From contig NZ_JANUGP010000003.1 in the NCBI RefSeq assembly GCF_024753135.1, positions 248,001 through 312,000 on the forward strand: 64,000 nt of DNA, read 5' to 3'. Shown one piece after another: positions 52,609 to 62,230 of this stretch. This DNA comes from Streptomyces pyxinicus. GTDB lineage: Bacteria > Actinomycetota > Actinomycetes > Streptomycetales > Streptomycetaceae. A model generated the notes under the pieces. It worked only from the letters and a program-made list of their open reading frames with translations, was not told where the DNA came from and did not search any database. The position numbers and the translations under genes were made by a program. Position 1 is the first letter of the stretch, and each line of letters opens with the position of its first letter.

Positions 52609-53022
52609 ATGGCGCAGAACCAGGGACTCGGGTGGCTCCTGGACGATCTGACCGAGCGGGTGGACCATGTGCGGCACGCCCTGGTCCTGTCGAACGACGG
52701 ACTGGTCACCGAGGCGAGCACGGGCCTGCGGCGCGAGGACGCCGAGCATCTCGCCGCCGTGGCATCCGGGCTGCACAGCCTGGCCAAGGGCTCGGGACGT
52801 CACTTCGGCGCGGGCCGGGTACGCCAGACCATGATCGAGTACGACGATGCCGTGCTGTTCGTGACCGCGGCCGGCTCCGGTAGCTGCCTGTGCGTGCTGA
52901 GCGGTGCCGAGGTCGACATCGGGCACATCGCCTACGAGATGACCCTGCTGGTCAACCGTGTCGGCGAACACCTCGGTGTAGACGCCCGGCAACCCGAGCG
53001 CGCTCCCACCACGGACCTCTGA
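52609..53022 (+). CDS. Roadblock/LC7 domain protein (CvnB-like)
   Basis: A 137-residue protein starting behind GAGAGGGAC. It has the typical conservon roadblock layout: LGWLLDDLTERVDHVRHALV, LSNDGLVTEASTGL, LAAVASGLHSLAKGSGRHF, a central TMIEYDDAVLFVTAAG, and VLSGAEVDIGHIAYEMTLLV. It would regulate the CvnD-type GTPase encoded 0.5 kb upstream. Confidence 0.9.
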   Translation: MAQNQGLGWLLDDLTERVDHVRHALVLSNDGLVTEASTGLRREDAEHLAAVASGLHSLAKGSGRHFGAGRVRQTMIEYDDAVLFVTAAGSGSCLCVLSGAEVDIGHIAYEMTLLVNRVGEHLGVDARQPERAPTTDL

Positions 53023-53147
53023 CCAGCGGTTTCCCGGACTCTTCGGAGTTATCCACAGGCCCGTCACGAGAAACGGCTTTTTGGTTACGGTGTGTGCACG
53101 GCCTGCGCGATGGGCGTCGGCCGCTCGACTCCCGGGGGAGCACCGTC

Positions 53148-54137
53148 ATGTCGACCCAAGCCTTCGGCCCGTCCGGCCCCGCCACCTGCACCATGAGCCA
53201 CGCCGCTCGCGAACTTGGCCTCAAACGCGCTGAATTGGATCTCGCCGTACAACTCGGCCGTATCCGTACCGTGCCCGACGAGGGCGGGGGAGGGGCCCGG
53301 CGAGTGGAGCACCCGGAGATCGACCGCCTCCGCGCCCAGGACGGCTTTCCCGGGACCCTGCTCGAACGGGTCCGAGCCGTCGGGACCGCGGAAGGCGCGG
53401 CCTTGATGGAGATCCCGGCCGGCCGGTTCACCCGCCTCGCGCGCCTGGGCCTGCTTCTGCCGGTGCGGTTCTATTCCAACCGGTACCGAGCCGTGGTCTG
53501 GCTCTACCTGGCGGAAGAACTGCGCCAGTTCAAGACGGCCCCCGAGAACACGCGTCTGCTCAAGGGGCGCACACCCGAAACCCTGCGCGCACAGCTGGAG
53601 GCGGGGGTGGACCTGCGAGCCCGCAACTGGCGAGGTCGGCACCTCGGATTCCTGCTGCGGCAGGCCGAGGAGCCCTGGGCCCGAGCCGGGGCCCTCGCCG
53701 CCTTCCTGCCGGCGATCGAGGTCGCCGAAGTCGTCAAAGATCCGTACGAACGCGCTCACATCAACGGACTGCGGCCGGCCCCGCCCGGCCAGGCGGCTCC
53801 GGGATCAGCCTCCGCGCACCTTGCCGAGCGGCTCATGACCGCACAGGACACGGACGAGATCGCCTGGCTGCGCGCCGAGTTGGACCAGGTGCTGGACGAG
53901 GCGCGTACCCTCGTGCCCGCCCCGCGTCCCGCCCCCCGCAAGGCGCCTGCGCTGCGGGCAGCGGCACGGCCGATCCCGCCCATGGCACCGACGGTCACAC
54001 GGCCGGCCACCCCGGTGCACAGGCCGGCACTCCCCGCCCCGCAGAGGCGCGACGATCCGGGACCGCGTCAGTCCCGGCCCGCAAGGGGCCCGCGAGCGTG
54101 GCTGCGCCGGAGAAACCCGCGACCGGTACAGGCCTGA
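53148..54137 (+). CDS. DUF6397-type Streptomyces protein
   Basis: A 329-residue protein; ATG behind GGGGGAG. The N-terminal half has a MerR-like or helix-turn-helix look (SHAARELGLKRAELDLAVQL), then EIPAGRFTRLARLGLLLPVR. The middle is conserved-looking (WRGRHLGFLLRQAEEPWARA). The final 90 residues are Pro/Arg/Ala-rich and disordered. It follows the roadblock gene after 125 bases. The actinobacterial family's function is unknown to me; nucleic-acid binding is possible from the N-terminus and basic tail. Confidence 0.7.
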   Translation: MSTQAFGPSGPATCTMSHAARELGLKRAELDLAVQLGRIRTVPDEGGGGARRVEHPEIDRLRAQDGFPGTLLERVRAVGTAEGAALMEIPAGRFTRLARLGLLLPVRFYSNRYRAVVWLYLAEELRQFKTAPENTRLLKGRTPETLRAQLEAGVDLRARNWRGRHLGFLLRQAEEPWARAGALAAFLPAIEVAEVVKDPYERAHINGLRPAPPGQAAPGSASAHLAERLMTAQDTDEIAWLRAELDQVLDEARTLVPAPRPAPRKAPALRAAARPIPPMAPTVTRPATPVHRPALPAPQRRDDPGPRQSRPARGPRAWLRRRNPRPVQA

Positions 54138-54202
54138 CAGCCCGGCGGAACCCGCCTGCCCGCACCGCGCGCCCACACCCGAGCGCCGGCACGGGCAGCC
54201 CG

Positions 54203-55069
54203 CTACAGGGCCCGGAAGAGGCCCTCCTGGACGACCGAGACGAGTAGACGCCCCCGCAGGTCGTAGATGCGCCCACGGGCCAGACCGCGCCCGCCGGTGG
54301 CGATCGGCGACTCCTGGTCGTACAGGAACCACTCGTCCGCGCGGAACGGCCGGTGGAACCACATGGCGTGATCCAGCGAGGCCATGTCGAAGTTGCGCGG
54401 CCCCCACAGCGGTTCGACCGGCAGACGGACCGCGTCCAGCAGGGTCATGTCGCTGGCGTAGGTCAGCGCGCAGGTGTGGACCAGCGGGTCGTCACCGAGC
54501 GGTCCGACCGCCCGCATCCACACCGCGCTGCGCGGCTCGGCTCCGTCGATCTCGTCCGGGTGCCAGCGCAGCCGGTCCACATAGCGGATGTCGAAGGGCT
54601 GGCGGCGCGCCATGCGCTCCCACTGCTCCGGCAGCGTGCCCAGATGCTTGCGGATCTCCTCGGTCACCGTCGGCAGCGACTCCGGGTCCGGCACCTCGCG
54701 GGCCGGCGGCAGCTGGTGCTCGAACGGTCCTTCCTCAGCCTGATGAAAGGAGGCGGTCAAATTGAAGATCGTGCGGCCCTGCTGCACGGCCGTGACCCTG
54801 CGGGTCGTGAACGACCTGCCGTCGCGGACCCGCTCCACCTGGTACACGATCGGCACACCCGGGCGGCCCGGGCGCAGGAAGTACGCGTGCAGCGAGTGCA
54901 CGGGCCGGTCGCCCTCCGTGGTGCGGCCGGCGGCCACCAGCGCCTGGCCCGCCACCTGGCCGCCGAAGACCCGTTGCAGGGACTCCTGCGGGCTTCGGCC
55001 ACGGAAGATGTCGACCTCGATCCGCTCCAAGTCGAGCAGATCGACCAGGCGCTCGGCCGGATTCGTCAT
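54203..55069 (-). CDS. tesB: Acyl-CoA thioesterase II
   Basis: A 288-residue double hot-dog thioesterase: FGGQVAGQALVAAGRTT, HSLHAYFLRPGRPGVPIVY and FTTRRVTAVQQGRTIFNLTA. The second half contains ASLDHAMWFHRPFRADEWFL with the catalytic Asp, and ends with GRIYDLRGRLLVSVVQEGL. AAGGAGGGTCGCGCCG precedes ATG. It hydrolyses acyl-CoA in the cytoplasm. It starts 19 bases after the helicase stop and is co-transcribed with it. Confidence 0.93.
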   Translation of the reverse strand: MTNPAERLVDLLDLERIEVDIFRGRSPQESLQRVFGGQVAGQALVAAGRTTEGDRPVHSLHAYFLRPGRPGVPIVYQVERVRDGRSFTTRRVTAVQQGRTIFNLTASFHQAEEGPFEHQLPPAREVPDPESLPTVTEEIRKHLGTLPEQWERMARRQPFDIRYVDRLRWHPDEIDGAEPRSAVWMRAVGPLGDDPLVHTCALTYASDMTLLDAVRLPVEPLWGPRNFDMASLDHAMWFHRPFRADEWFLYDQESPIATGGRGLARGRIYDLRGRLLVSVVQEGLFRAL

Positions 55070-55088
55070 CGGCGCGACCCTCCTTGGC

Positions 55089-57602
55089 TCACAGCTGGCC
55101 GACATCGGTGACACGGACGACCGCACGGCCCTCGGCGTCCGAGGCCGTGAGGTCGACCTCCGCGCTGATGCCCCAGTCGTGGTCGCCGCTCGGGTCGTCG
55201 AAGATCTGGCGGACGCGCCAGAGACTGTTCTCCGGCTCCTCCTTGATGACCAGCAGCTTGGGGCCGCGGGCGTCCGGGCCGGTGCCCAGGTCCTCGTACT
55301 CGTCCCAGTACTTGTCCATCGCCTCGCCCCACGCATCGGCGTCCCAGCCCGACTCGGCGTCCAGCTCGCCGAGTGCGTCCACCTGGTCCAGCGCCGCCAG
55401 CTCGACCCGGCGGAACATCGCGTTGCGGACCAGGACCCGGAAGGCGCGGGCGTTGGTGGTGACCGGCTTCACCTCGTCGGCCTTCTCCTGGGCCTCCTCG
55501 GCGGTCATCTCCTCCGGATTGGCCAACTGCTCCCACTCGTCGAGCAGGCTGGAGTCGACCTGGCGGACCATCTCGCCGAGCCACTCGATCAGGTCCTGCA
55601 GATCCTCGGACTTCAGATCGTCCGGGATGGTGTGGTCGAGGGTCTTGTACGCGCTGGCGAGGTAGCGCAGCACGATGCCCTCGGTGCGGGCCAGCTCGTA
55701 GAAGGACACCAGCTCCGTGAAGGACATGGCCCGTTCGTACATGTCCCGGACGACCGACTTCGGCGACAGCGGGTGGTCGCCGACCCACGGATGGCTCTTG
55801 CGGTAGGTGTTGTAGGCGTGAAAGAGCAGCTCTTCCAGCGGCTTCGGGTAGGTGACGTCCTGGAGGCGCTCCATGCGCTCCTCGTACTCGACACCGTCCG
55901 CCTTCATCGCCGCGACGGCCTCGCCGCGCGCCTTGTTCTGCTGGGCGACCAGGATCTGCCGCGGGTCGTCCAGGGTGGACTCGACGACCGACACCATGTC
56001 CAGGGCGTACGACGGCGATTCCGGGTCGAGGAGTTCGAACGCCGCGAGCGCGAAGGTGGACAGCGGCTGGTTGAGCGCGAAGTCCTGCTGGAGGTCGACC
56101 GTGAGGCGGACGATGCGGCCCTCGGCGTCCGGCTGGTCGAGCTTCTCCACGATCCCGCCGTCGAGCAGCGAGCGGTAGATCGCGATGGCCCGCCGGATGT
56201 GCCGCAACTGCTGCCGGCGCGGCTCGTGGTTGTCCTCCAGCAGGTGGCGCATCGCCTCGAAGGCGTTGCCCGGACGGGCGATCACCGACAGCAGCATCGT
56301 GTGCGTCACCCGGAAACGCGAGGTCAGCGGCTCCGGGTCCGACTCGATCAGCTTCTGGAAGGTGTTCTCCGTCCAGGCGACAAAGCCCTCCGGCGCCTTC
56401 TTGCGCACCACCTTGCGCCGCTTCTTCGGGTCGTCGCCCGCCTTCGCCAGGGCCTTCTCGTTCTCGATGACGTGCTCGGGCGCCTGCGCCACGACGAGTC
56501 CGGCCGTGTCGAACCCGGCCCGGCCGGCCCGGCCCGCGATCTGGTGGAACTCCCGGGCGCGCAGCGTGCGCACCCGGCTGCCGTCGTACTTGGTCAGGGC
56601 CGTGAACAGCACGGTGCGGATGGGCACGTTGACGCCGACGCCGAGGGTGTCCGTGCCGCAGATGACCTTCAGCAGACCGGCCTGGGCGAGCTTCTCCACC
56701 AGGCGCCGGTACTTGGGCAGCATGCCGGCGTGGTGGACGCCGATGCCGTGCCGGACGTACCGCGACAGGTTGCGGCCGAACTTCGTGGTGAAGCGGAAGT
56801 TGCCGATCAGCTCGGCGATCCGGTCCTTCTCCTCGCGCGAGCACATGTTGATGCTCATCAGCGCCTGCGCCCGCTCCACGGCCTGTGCCTGCGTGAAGTG
56901 CACGATGTAGACGGGGGCCTGCTTCGTCTCCAGCAGGTCGGTGAGCGTCTCGGTGAGCGGGGTGAGCTGGTACTCGTAGGAGAGCGGAACCGGGCGGGTC
57001 GCGGAGCGCACCACCGAGGTGGGGCGGCCGGTACGCCGTGTCAGGTCCTTCTCGAAGAACGACACGTCGCCCAACGTGGCCGACATCAGGATGAACTGCG
57101 CCTGAGGCAGCTCCAGCAGCGGGATCTGCCAGGCCCAGCCGCGGTCGCCTTCCGCGTAGAAATGGAACTCGTCCATGACGACCTGGCCGACGTCGGCGTT
57201 CCTGCCGTCACGCAGCGCGATCGACGCCAGCACCTCGGCGGTGCAGCAGATCACCGGAGCGTCGGCGTTCACCGAGGCGTCGCCGGTGAGCATGCCGACG
57301 TTCTCGGTGCCGAAGAGCTTGCACAGCTCGAAGAACTTCTCCGACACCAGTGCCTTGATCGGCGCCGTGTAGAAGGTGACCTCGTCCCGGGCCAGTGCCG
57401 CGAAGTGCGCGCCCGCGGCGATCATGCTCTTGCCGGACCCGGTGGGCGTCGAGACGATCACGTTCGCCCCGGATACCGCCTCGATCAGCGCCTCCTCCTG
57501 GTGGGGATAGAGGGTGAGACCGCGCTCCTGCGCCCACGACTCGAAGGCTTCGTAGAGGGCGTCGGGATCGGCGGTCGGCGGCAACTGATCGATGAGGGTC
57601 AC
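55089..57602 (-). CDS. DEAD/DEAH-box helicase (Mtr4/Dob1-like superfamily 2)
   Basis: An 837-residue SF2 helicase. Motif I is STPTGSGKS (about 51-59), motif II VMDEFHFY (DEFH variant), motif III MSATLGD, and motif VI HQIAGRAGRAGFDT. A long helical C-terminal domain follows. GTG at 57602 is chosen as the first codon after non-coding sequence, with only a weak ribosome site. It is likely an RNA helicase for processing or decay of structured RNA, and is conserved next to tesB in actinobacteria. Confidence 0.92.
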   Translation of the reverse strand: MTLIDQLPPTADPDALYEAFESWAQERGLTLYPHQEEALIEAVSGANVIVSTPTGSGKSMIAAGAHFAALARDEVTFYTAPIKALVSEKFFELCKLFGTENVGMLTGDASVNADAPVICCTAEVLASIALRDGRNADVGQVVMDEFHFYAEGDRGWAWQIPLLELPQAQFILMSATLGDVSFFEKDLTRRTGRPTSVVRSATRPVPLSYEYQLTPLTETLTDLLETKQAPVYIVHFTQAQAVERAQALMSINMCSREEKDRIAELIGNFRFTTKFGRNLSRYVRHGIGVHHAGMLPKYRRLVEKLAQAGLLKVICGTDTLGVGVNVPIRTVLFTALTKYDGSRVRTLRAREFHQIAGRAGRAGFDTAGLVVAQAPEHVIENEKALAKAGDDPKKRRKVVRKKAPEGFVAWTENTFQKLIESDPEPLTSRFRVTHTMLLSVIARPGNAFEAMRHLLEDNHEPRRQQLRHIRRAIAIYRSLLDGGIVEKLDQPDAEGRIVRLTVDLQQDFALNQPLSTFALAAFELLDPESPSYALDMVSVVESTLDDPRQILVAQQNKARGEAVAAMKADGVEYEERMERLQDVTYPKPLEELLFHAYNTYRKSHPWVGDHPLSPKSVVRDMYERAMSFTELVSFYELARTEGIVLRYLASAYKTLDHTIPDDLKSEDLQDLIEWLGEMVRQVDSSLLDEWEQLANPEEMTAEEAQEKADEVKPVTTNARAFRVLVRNAMFRRVELAALDQVDALGELDAESGWDADAWGEAMDKYWDEYEDLGTGPDARGPKLLVIKEEPENSLWRVRQIFDDPSGDHDWGISAEVDLTASDAEGRAVVRVTDVGQL

Positions 57603-57747
57603 ACCCCCATCTTGCCTGGCCTTCGGGCCGAGGGGGGAATCGGCTGCGGGCCCGAAGATCATGACCGCTACGCTGTGTGGCCGACGCGGCGTCAGCGCAC
57701 CAGGCCAACTGGACAGCCGCACATGAGGAATGGGGCGGGCAGCGGCC

Positions 57748-58542
57748 ATGATGGGACCAGCACACTCACTGTCGGGGGCCGCGGCCTGGCTCGGCGTAGG
57801 AGCGGCCGCCGCCGCGGCCGGGCACCCGATGCCCTGGCCCGTGCTGCTGGTCGGTGCCCTGATCTGCGCCGGTGCCGCCCTCGCCCCGGACCTCGACCAC
57901 AAGGCCGCCACCATCTCCCGCGCCTTCGGGCCGGTCTCCCGCTGGATCTGCGAGATAGTCGACAAGCTGTCCTACGCCGTCTACAAGGCGACCAGGATGA
58001 AGGGGGACCCGCGCCGCTCCGGCGGCCACCGCACACTGACGCACACCTGGCTGTGGGCGGTCCTGATCGGCGCCGGCAGTTCCGCCGCGGCGATCTTCGG
58101 CGGCCGCTGGGCGGTGCTGGCGATCCTCTTCGTGCACATGGTGCTGGCCATCGAGGGGCTGCTGTGGCGGGCGGCGCGCGGTTCCAGCAGCGATGTGCTG
58201 GTCTGGCTGCTGGCAGCGACCAGTGCCTGGATCCTCGCGGGCATCCTGGACAAGCCGGGCAACGGCTCGGACTGGCTGTTCACGGACCCCGGACAGGAGT
58301 ACCTGTGGCTGGGCCTGCCGATCGTGCTCGGCGCCCTGGTCCACGACCTCGGGGACGCGCTGACCGTCTCGGGCTGCCCCGTCCTGTGGCCGATCCCGAT
58401 CGGCCGCAAGCGCTGGTACCCCCTGGGCCCGCCGAAGCCGATGCGGTTCCGGGCCGGCAGCTGGGTGGAGCTCAAGGTGCTGATGCCCGCGTTCATGCTG
58501 CTCGGGGGAGCGGGCTGCGCGGCGGCCCTCAACCTGATCTGA
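57748..58542 (+). CDS. Membrane-bound metal-dependent hydrolase (YdjM-like)
   Basis: A 264-residue integral membrane protein. It starts with the metal-binding GPAHSLSGAAAWLG (HSxxG motif) and DLDHKAATISR, with further histidines in GGHRTLTHTW and ALVHDLGDALT. Four or more membrane spans follow. The family (DUF457/YdjM) is LexA-regulated in some bacteria. Start choice: ATG at 57748; an ATG at 57730 in the same frame adds six residues. It is divergent from the helicase. Confidence 0.85.
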   Translation: MMGPAHSLSGAAAWLGVGAAAAAAGHPMPWPVLLVGALICAGAALAPDLDHKAATISRAFGPVSRWICEIVDKLSYAVYKATRMKGDPRRSGGHRTLTHTWLWAVLIGAGSSAAAIFGGRWAVLAILFVHMVLAIEGLLWRAARGSSSDVLVWLLAATSAWILAGILDKPGNGSDWLFTDPGQEYLWLGLPIVLGALVHDLGDALTVSGCPVLWPIPIGRKRWYPLGPPKPMRFRAGSWVELKVLMPAFMLLGGAGCAAALNLI

Positions 58543-58572
58543 GCCACCGCCGCTTTGGCGGGGGCCAGGCCG

Positions 58573-58836
58573 TCAGCTCGTCACGCCGGCGTCCGGGCCG
58601 CCGTAGCGGCGCTCGAAGCGGGCGATGCGGCCCTCGGTGTCCACGGTGCGGGCCTTGCCCGTGTAGAAGGGGTGGCTCTCGGAGGAGATCTCCACGTCGA
58701 CCACCGGGTAGCTCTGGCCGTCGTCCCACTCGATGGTCTGCTCGCTCCGCGCGGTGGACCGGGTCAGGAAGGCGTACCCCGCGGCGCGGTCACGGAAGAC
58801 CACGGGGTGGTAGTCGGGGTGCTTGTCCTGCTGCAT
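58573..58836 (-). CDS. rpmE2: 50S ribosomal protein L31 type B
   Basis: An 87-residue protein with the L31 type B signature: [40 protein letters not shown] and FERRYG. It lacks the zinc-binding cysteines of type A (C- form), so it serves as the zinc-sparing paralogue, usually under Zur control. An obvious Zur box was not seen in the 42 bases before the start. Confidence 0.92.
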   Translation of the reverse strand: MQQDKHPDYHPVVFRDRAAGYAFLTRSTARSEQTIEWDDGQSYPVVDVEISSESHPFYTGKARTVDTEGRIARFERRYGGPDAGVTS

Positions 58837-58878
58837 GGCGGCTCCAGGTGCGGGGCGGTCGGGCAGGGGGCGTGCGGG

Positions 58879-59346
58879 TCAGCCCGGAAGGGTGTCCTCG
58901 TCGACGACGTGCATCGCGGCCTCCTCGGCGGAGGCGGCGGCACCGTCGATGCCGATATCGGTGGCGACGAGCGCGGCCTCCTCGTCCTCGTGCGCGCCCT
59001 CGTCGGGGGCGACCAGACGGCCGGAGCGGAAGTTGCCGACCTCGTTGTCGAGGAGTTCCCCGTCGCTGCCGTCACAGTCACCGATGCCGTCGCCGTCCGG
59101 CGCGGCCGATTCCGGGAGTTCCTCCGCGAGGCGCTGATCGAGGGTCTCGCCCGCCTGACGTTCGGCGGCCGTCACCCCGAGGTGGTTCACCGCCCATGGC
59201 CGCTCGGGAGGGGACCAGCCTCGGTCGAGGGGTTCGGCGACGCCGTCGGAGTCCAGGGTGTCCTCGACGTCGAGCACCCCCGTGTCCTCCAGGATCTCCG
59301 AGGGATCGGGCTGGTAGACGTCGTCCCCCCAACCGTCGGTGTCCAC
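58879..59346 (-). CDS. DUF5709-type acidic protein
   Basis: A 155-residue, strongly acidic protein, start GTG behind CTGGAGG. It has the family pattern DDVYQPDPSEILEDTGVLDV, LDRGWSPPERP and AERQAGETLDQRLAEELP. It lies just upstream of rpmE2 on the same strand. Function unknown. Confidence 0.75.
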   Translation of the reverse strand: MDTDGWGDDVYQPDPSEILEDTGVLDVEDTLDSDGVAEPLDRGWSPPERPWAVNHLGVTAAERQAGETLDQRLAEELPESAAPDGDGIGDCDGSDGELLDNEVGNFRSGRLVAPDEGAHEDEEAALVATDIGIDGAAASAEEAAMHVVDEDTLPG

Positions 59347-59742
59347 GAGTACCTCCAGGTGGTGAGGGCGGCCGCGGGGTGCCCGGACGGGTCACGGGCC
59401 GTCGGCACGGGCGGCGCGGGCACACCACGCGAGCCGTTCGGTTCCCGGACGGATTCCGTACCGGTGCCGCTTCCCAGACTTCCACCCCGCCTCGGCACCG
59501 CGCAACGGCACGGGCACCGGCCGGGCACCGCGTCGGCGCATTGCGGACGGATGGGAACGAAGCGGGGCCTGGGCGGCACAGGGCTCCAGGCTCTCGGCGA
59601 GCCGCCCGGCGGAAACCGGCCGGGTGCCTGGGCGCGACCGGGTGGCACCGCCGGCCTGGGGGCCGTACCGGCGCCTGCCGAGCCGTCGCCCGGTCACACT
59701 CCCGCGCATGACCGCGCCACCCGGCCCGACGGCGCTTGGCCG
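59347..59742. other. Gene-free stretch between DUF5709 gene and ABC pseudogene
   Basis: 396 bases. Frames on both strands have poor codon use and no ribosome site. It should hold the DUF5709 promoter; nothing else is recognised. Confidence 0.5.
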
Positions 59743-61372
59743 TCAGCCGTGCCAGGACCGCCACAGCGCCGCGTAGGCCCCCTGAGCCGCCACCAGGTCG
59801 TCATGTCCGCCCAGCTCGCTGATGCGGCCGTTCTCGACGACGGCGATCACGTCGGCGTCGTGGGCGGTGTGCAGCCGGCGGGCGAGGGCCACCACGGTGC
59901 GCCCGTCCAGGACACGGGCGAGGGAGCGCTCAAGGTGCTGCGCCGTCCGTGGGTCGAGCAGCGAGGTCGCCCCGTCCAGGACCAGCGTGTGCGGGGCCGC
60001 CAGGATCAGTCGGGCCAGCGCGATCTGCTGGACCTGGGCCGGAGTCAGCGCGAGCCCGCCCGAGCCGACCTCGGCGTCCGGGCCGCCGTTCAGCGCTCGC
60101 GCCCAGGCGTCGGCGTCGGCCGCGCCCAGCGCCGCCCATGGCTCGGCGTCCGTCGCGTCGGTGCGGGCGAGCAGCAGGTTGTCGCGCAGGGTCCCCACGA
60201 ACACGTGATGTTCCTGGTTGACGAGGGCGACATGCGAGCGGATCCGCTCGGCGGGCATCCGGGACAGCTCCGCCCCGCCGAGGGTGATCCGCCCGGCGCG
60301 GGGAGCGTAGATCCCGGCGAGCAGCCTGCCGAGGGTGGACTTGCCGGCGCCCGACGGGCCGACCAGGGCCGGCGGGGTGCCCGGCGCGACGTCCAGGGAG
60401 ATCCCGCGCAGCACGTCGACGCCCTCGTGGTAGCCGAAGTGCACCCGGTCGGCGCGCACGTCCCGTCCGTCCGGGTGCGGCGAGCCGTCGCCGGCGGCCG
60501 GCTCGACCTCCCGCACTCCGACCAGGCGGGTCGGCGAGACCTGCGCCACCTGTACCTCGTCGTACCAGCACAGGATCAGGTTCACGGGGTCGCCGAGCAT
60601 CTGTGCGATGAGGGCGCCCGTGATGAGCCGGCCCACCCCGATCCAGCCGTGGAGCACGAACACGCCTCCGGCCATCAGGACCGAGCCGAGCACGATGAGG
60701 TGGACGGCGTTGATCGCGGGAAGGAGCACCGAGCGCAGCCAGAGCGTGTAGCGCTCCCAGGCCGCCCAGCGCTTGATCCGCAGTTCCGGCAGCGCGACGC
60801 GGCGGGCGCCGAGGCGGTGGGTCTCGACGGTGCGGCCCGCGTCCACCGTCTCGGCGAGGGCCGCGGCGGCGTAGCCGGCGGATTCGGAGCGGTAGGCCGA
60901 GGGCGCCCGCCGGAAGTACCACCGGCAGACCACGACCAGCACGGCCGCCGCGAGCGCCGGGGCCGTCACGACCAGCCCGCCGAGCAGCAGCAGGGCCCAC
61001 ACCACACCGATGGCCAGTTGCGGCACGGCCTCGCGCATGGCGTTGGCGAGGCGGTCGATGCCGGTGGTGATGCGGGACAGCAGATCGCCGGTGCCCGCCC
61101 GCTCCAGGACACCGGGCGGCAGCCCGACCGACCGGACGAGGAAGTCCTCGCGCAGGTCGGCGAGCATCCGCTCGCCCGGCATCGCGCCGCGCAGCCGCAC
61201 CTGCTGGACGAACACGGCCTGCACGCCGAGCGCGAGCACGAACAGGCCCGCCGTCAGGCCGAGATGAAGCTCCCCGCGCGTCCGCCGACACCCGTTCCGC
61301 CAGGTCGCCGTGCAGGTACGGACCCACCATGGAGGCGACGACGGCTTCCGGCCGGGCGGGCCCGATCGGGTG
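59743..61372 (-). pseudogene. Broken ABC half-transporter (membrane + ATPase domains)
   Basis: The 3' part reads continuously from about 61270: membrane segments (LGLTAGLFVLALGVQAVFV, QLAIGVVWALLLLGGLVVTA), then an ATPase with Walker A LVGPSGAGKST, a degenerate signature LTPAQVQQIALAR, Walker B LVLDGATSLLD and RRLHTAHDAD. The 5' part (EAVVASMVGPYLHGDLAERV) is in another frame, joined near 61270-61285, and no proper N-terminus precedes it. The catalytic Glu after Walker B is Gly (DG for DE), and the H-loop His (AHRL) is Arg. These lesions indicate a decayed lipid/peptide exporter of the MsbA-like class. Confidence 0.8.
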
Positions 61373-61444
61373 ACAAACCGCCAGGAACAGGGGAGGTCCG
61401 GGTAGATCGCATGATCGAGCGATGTGTGATGCCACCATGGACCG

Positions 61445-62230
61445 GTGTGCAACGACAGCGTGCGGCGCGCGGCGGTCGCCGTGGCAACTCTGGCAACCCT
61501 TCTGGCGGCCTTGACGGCCTGCGGTGGCGGCGGCTCCACCGGCTCGGCCGGCTCCACCGGAACCGACGACGCGCCGGGAGCGGACGGCCGGCGCCACACC
61601 GCGCACCCGGCTCCTGGACCGTCCACCGCGGATCCCACCCGGGTCCCGGGTGTCGGCGACCGCCTGCTCCGGCGGATCCCGGCGAGTTCTCGCCAGGTGG
61701 TGGCCGTGTACGGGGAGGGGAAGAACTCCTCCGACTCGACCGTGGTGCTGTACACCCGTACCGGCACCGACTGGCACCGTGTCGCCGGCTGGCCCGCCCA
61801 CAACGGCCGGCACGGCTGGACCACCCACCACCACGTGGACGACGGACGCAGCCCGGTCGGGGTCTTCACCCTGTCCGACGCGGGCGGACGGCTGCGGGAT
61901 CCGGGTGCCCGGCTGCCGTACCGCCAGGATCCGGCCTACGCGCCCCCGGCCGAATGGGACGCGGCGCACCAGCACGACTTCGACTACGTCATCGCCATCG
62001 ACTACAACCGGATCCGCGGCACCTCGCCCCTGGACCCGACCCGTCCCCAGGGGGAGGCCAAGGGCGGCGGCATCTGGCTGCACCTGGACCACCACAGCGG
62101 CACCTCGGCGTGCGTCAGCGTCTCCGAGAAGGCCATGGAGTTCCTGCTGCGTACGCTCGACCCGTCCCGCCATCCCGTGATCGTGATGGGGGACCGCGCC
62201 GCACTGTCCGCCGGTCGCCCGACCGTCTAA
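61445..62230 (+). CDS. L,D-transpeptidase-like lipoprotein
   Basis: A 261-residue protein. The N-terminal signal has a lipobox (LLAALTAC, cysteine at about 26) and is followed by a Gly/Ser linker. The C-terminal catalytic part has HHHVDDGRSPVGVFTLSDAG and the nucleophile Cys in WLHLDHHSGTSACVSVS, a variant of the YkuD HxxSxGC(I/V) motif. It is probably a surface-anchored cell wall enzyme. GTG start at 61445. The last 4 bases overlap the convergent amidase gene. Confidence 0.8.
   Translation: MCNDSVRRAAVAVATLATLLAALTACGGGGSTGSAGSTGTDDAPGADGRRHTAHPAPGPSTADPTRVPGVGDRLLRRIPASSRQVVAVYGEGKNSSDSTVVLYTRTGTDWHRVAGWPAHNGRHGWTTHHHVDDGRSPVGVFTLSDAGGRLRDPGARLPYRQDPAYAPPAEWDAAHQHDFDYVIAIDYNRIRGTSPLDPTRPQGEAKGGGIWLHLDHHSGTSACVSVSEKAMEFLLRTLDPSRHPVIVMGDRAALSAGRPTV

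Noticed and set aside
53049..53057. TTATCCACA, a perfect E. coli-type DnaA box
   Set aside because: Single occurrence between the roadblock and DUF6397 genes, with no origin context.
61445..62230. Part of an operon with the ABC transporter remnant
   Set aside because: The genes are divergent and the transporter is broken; no functional link is visible.
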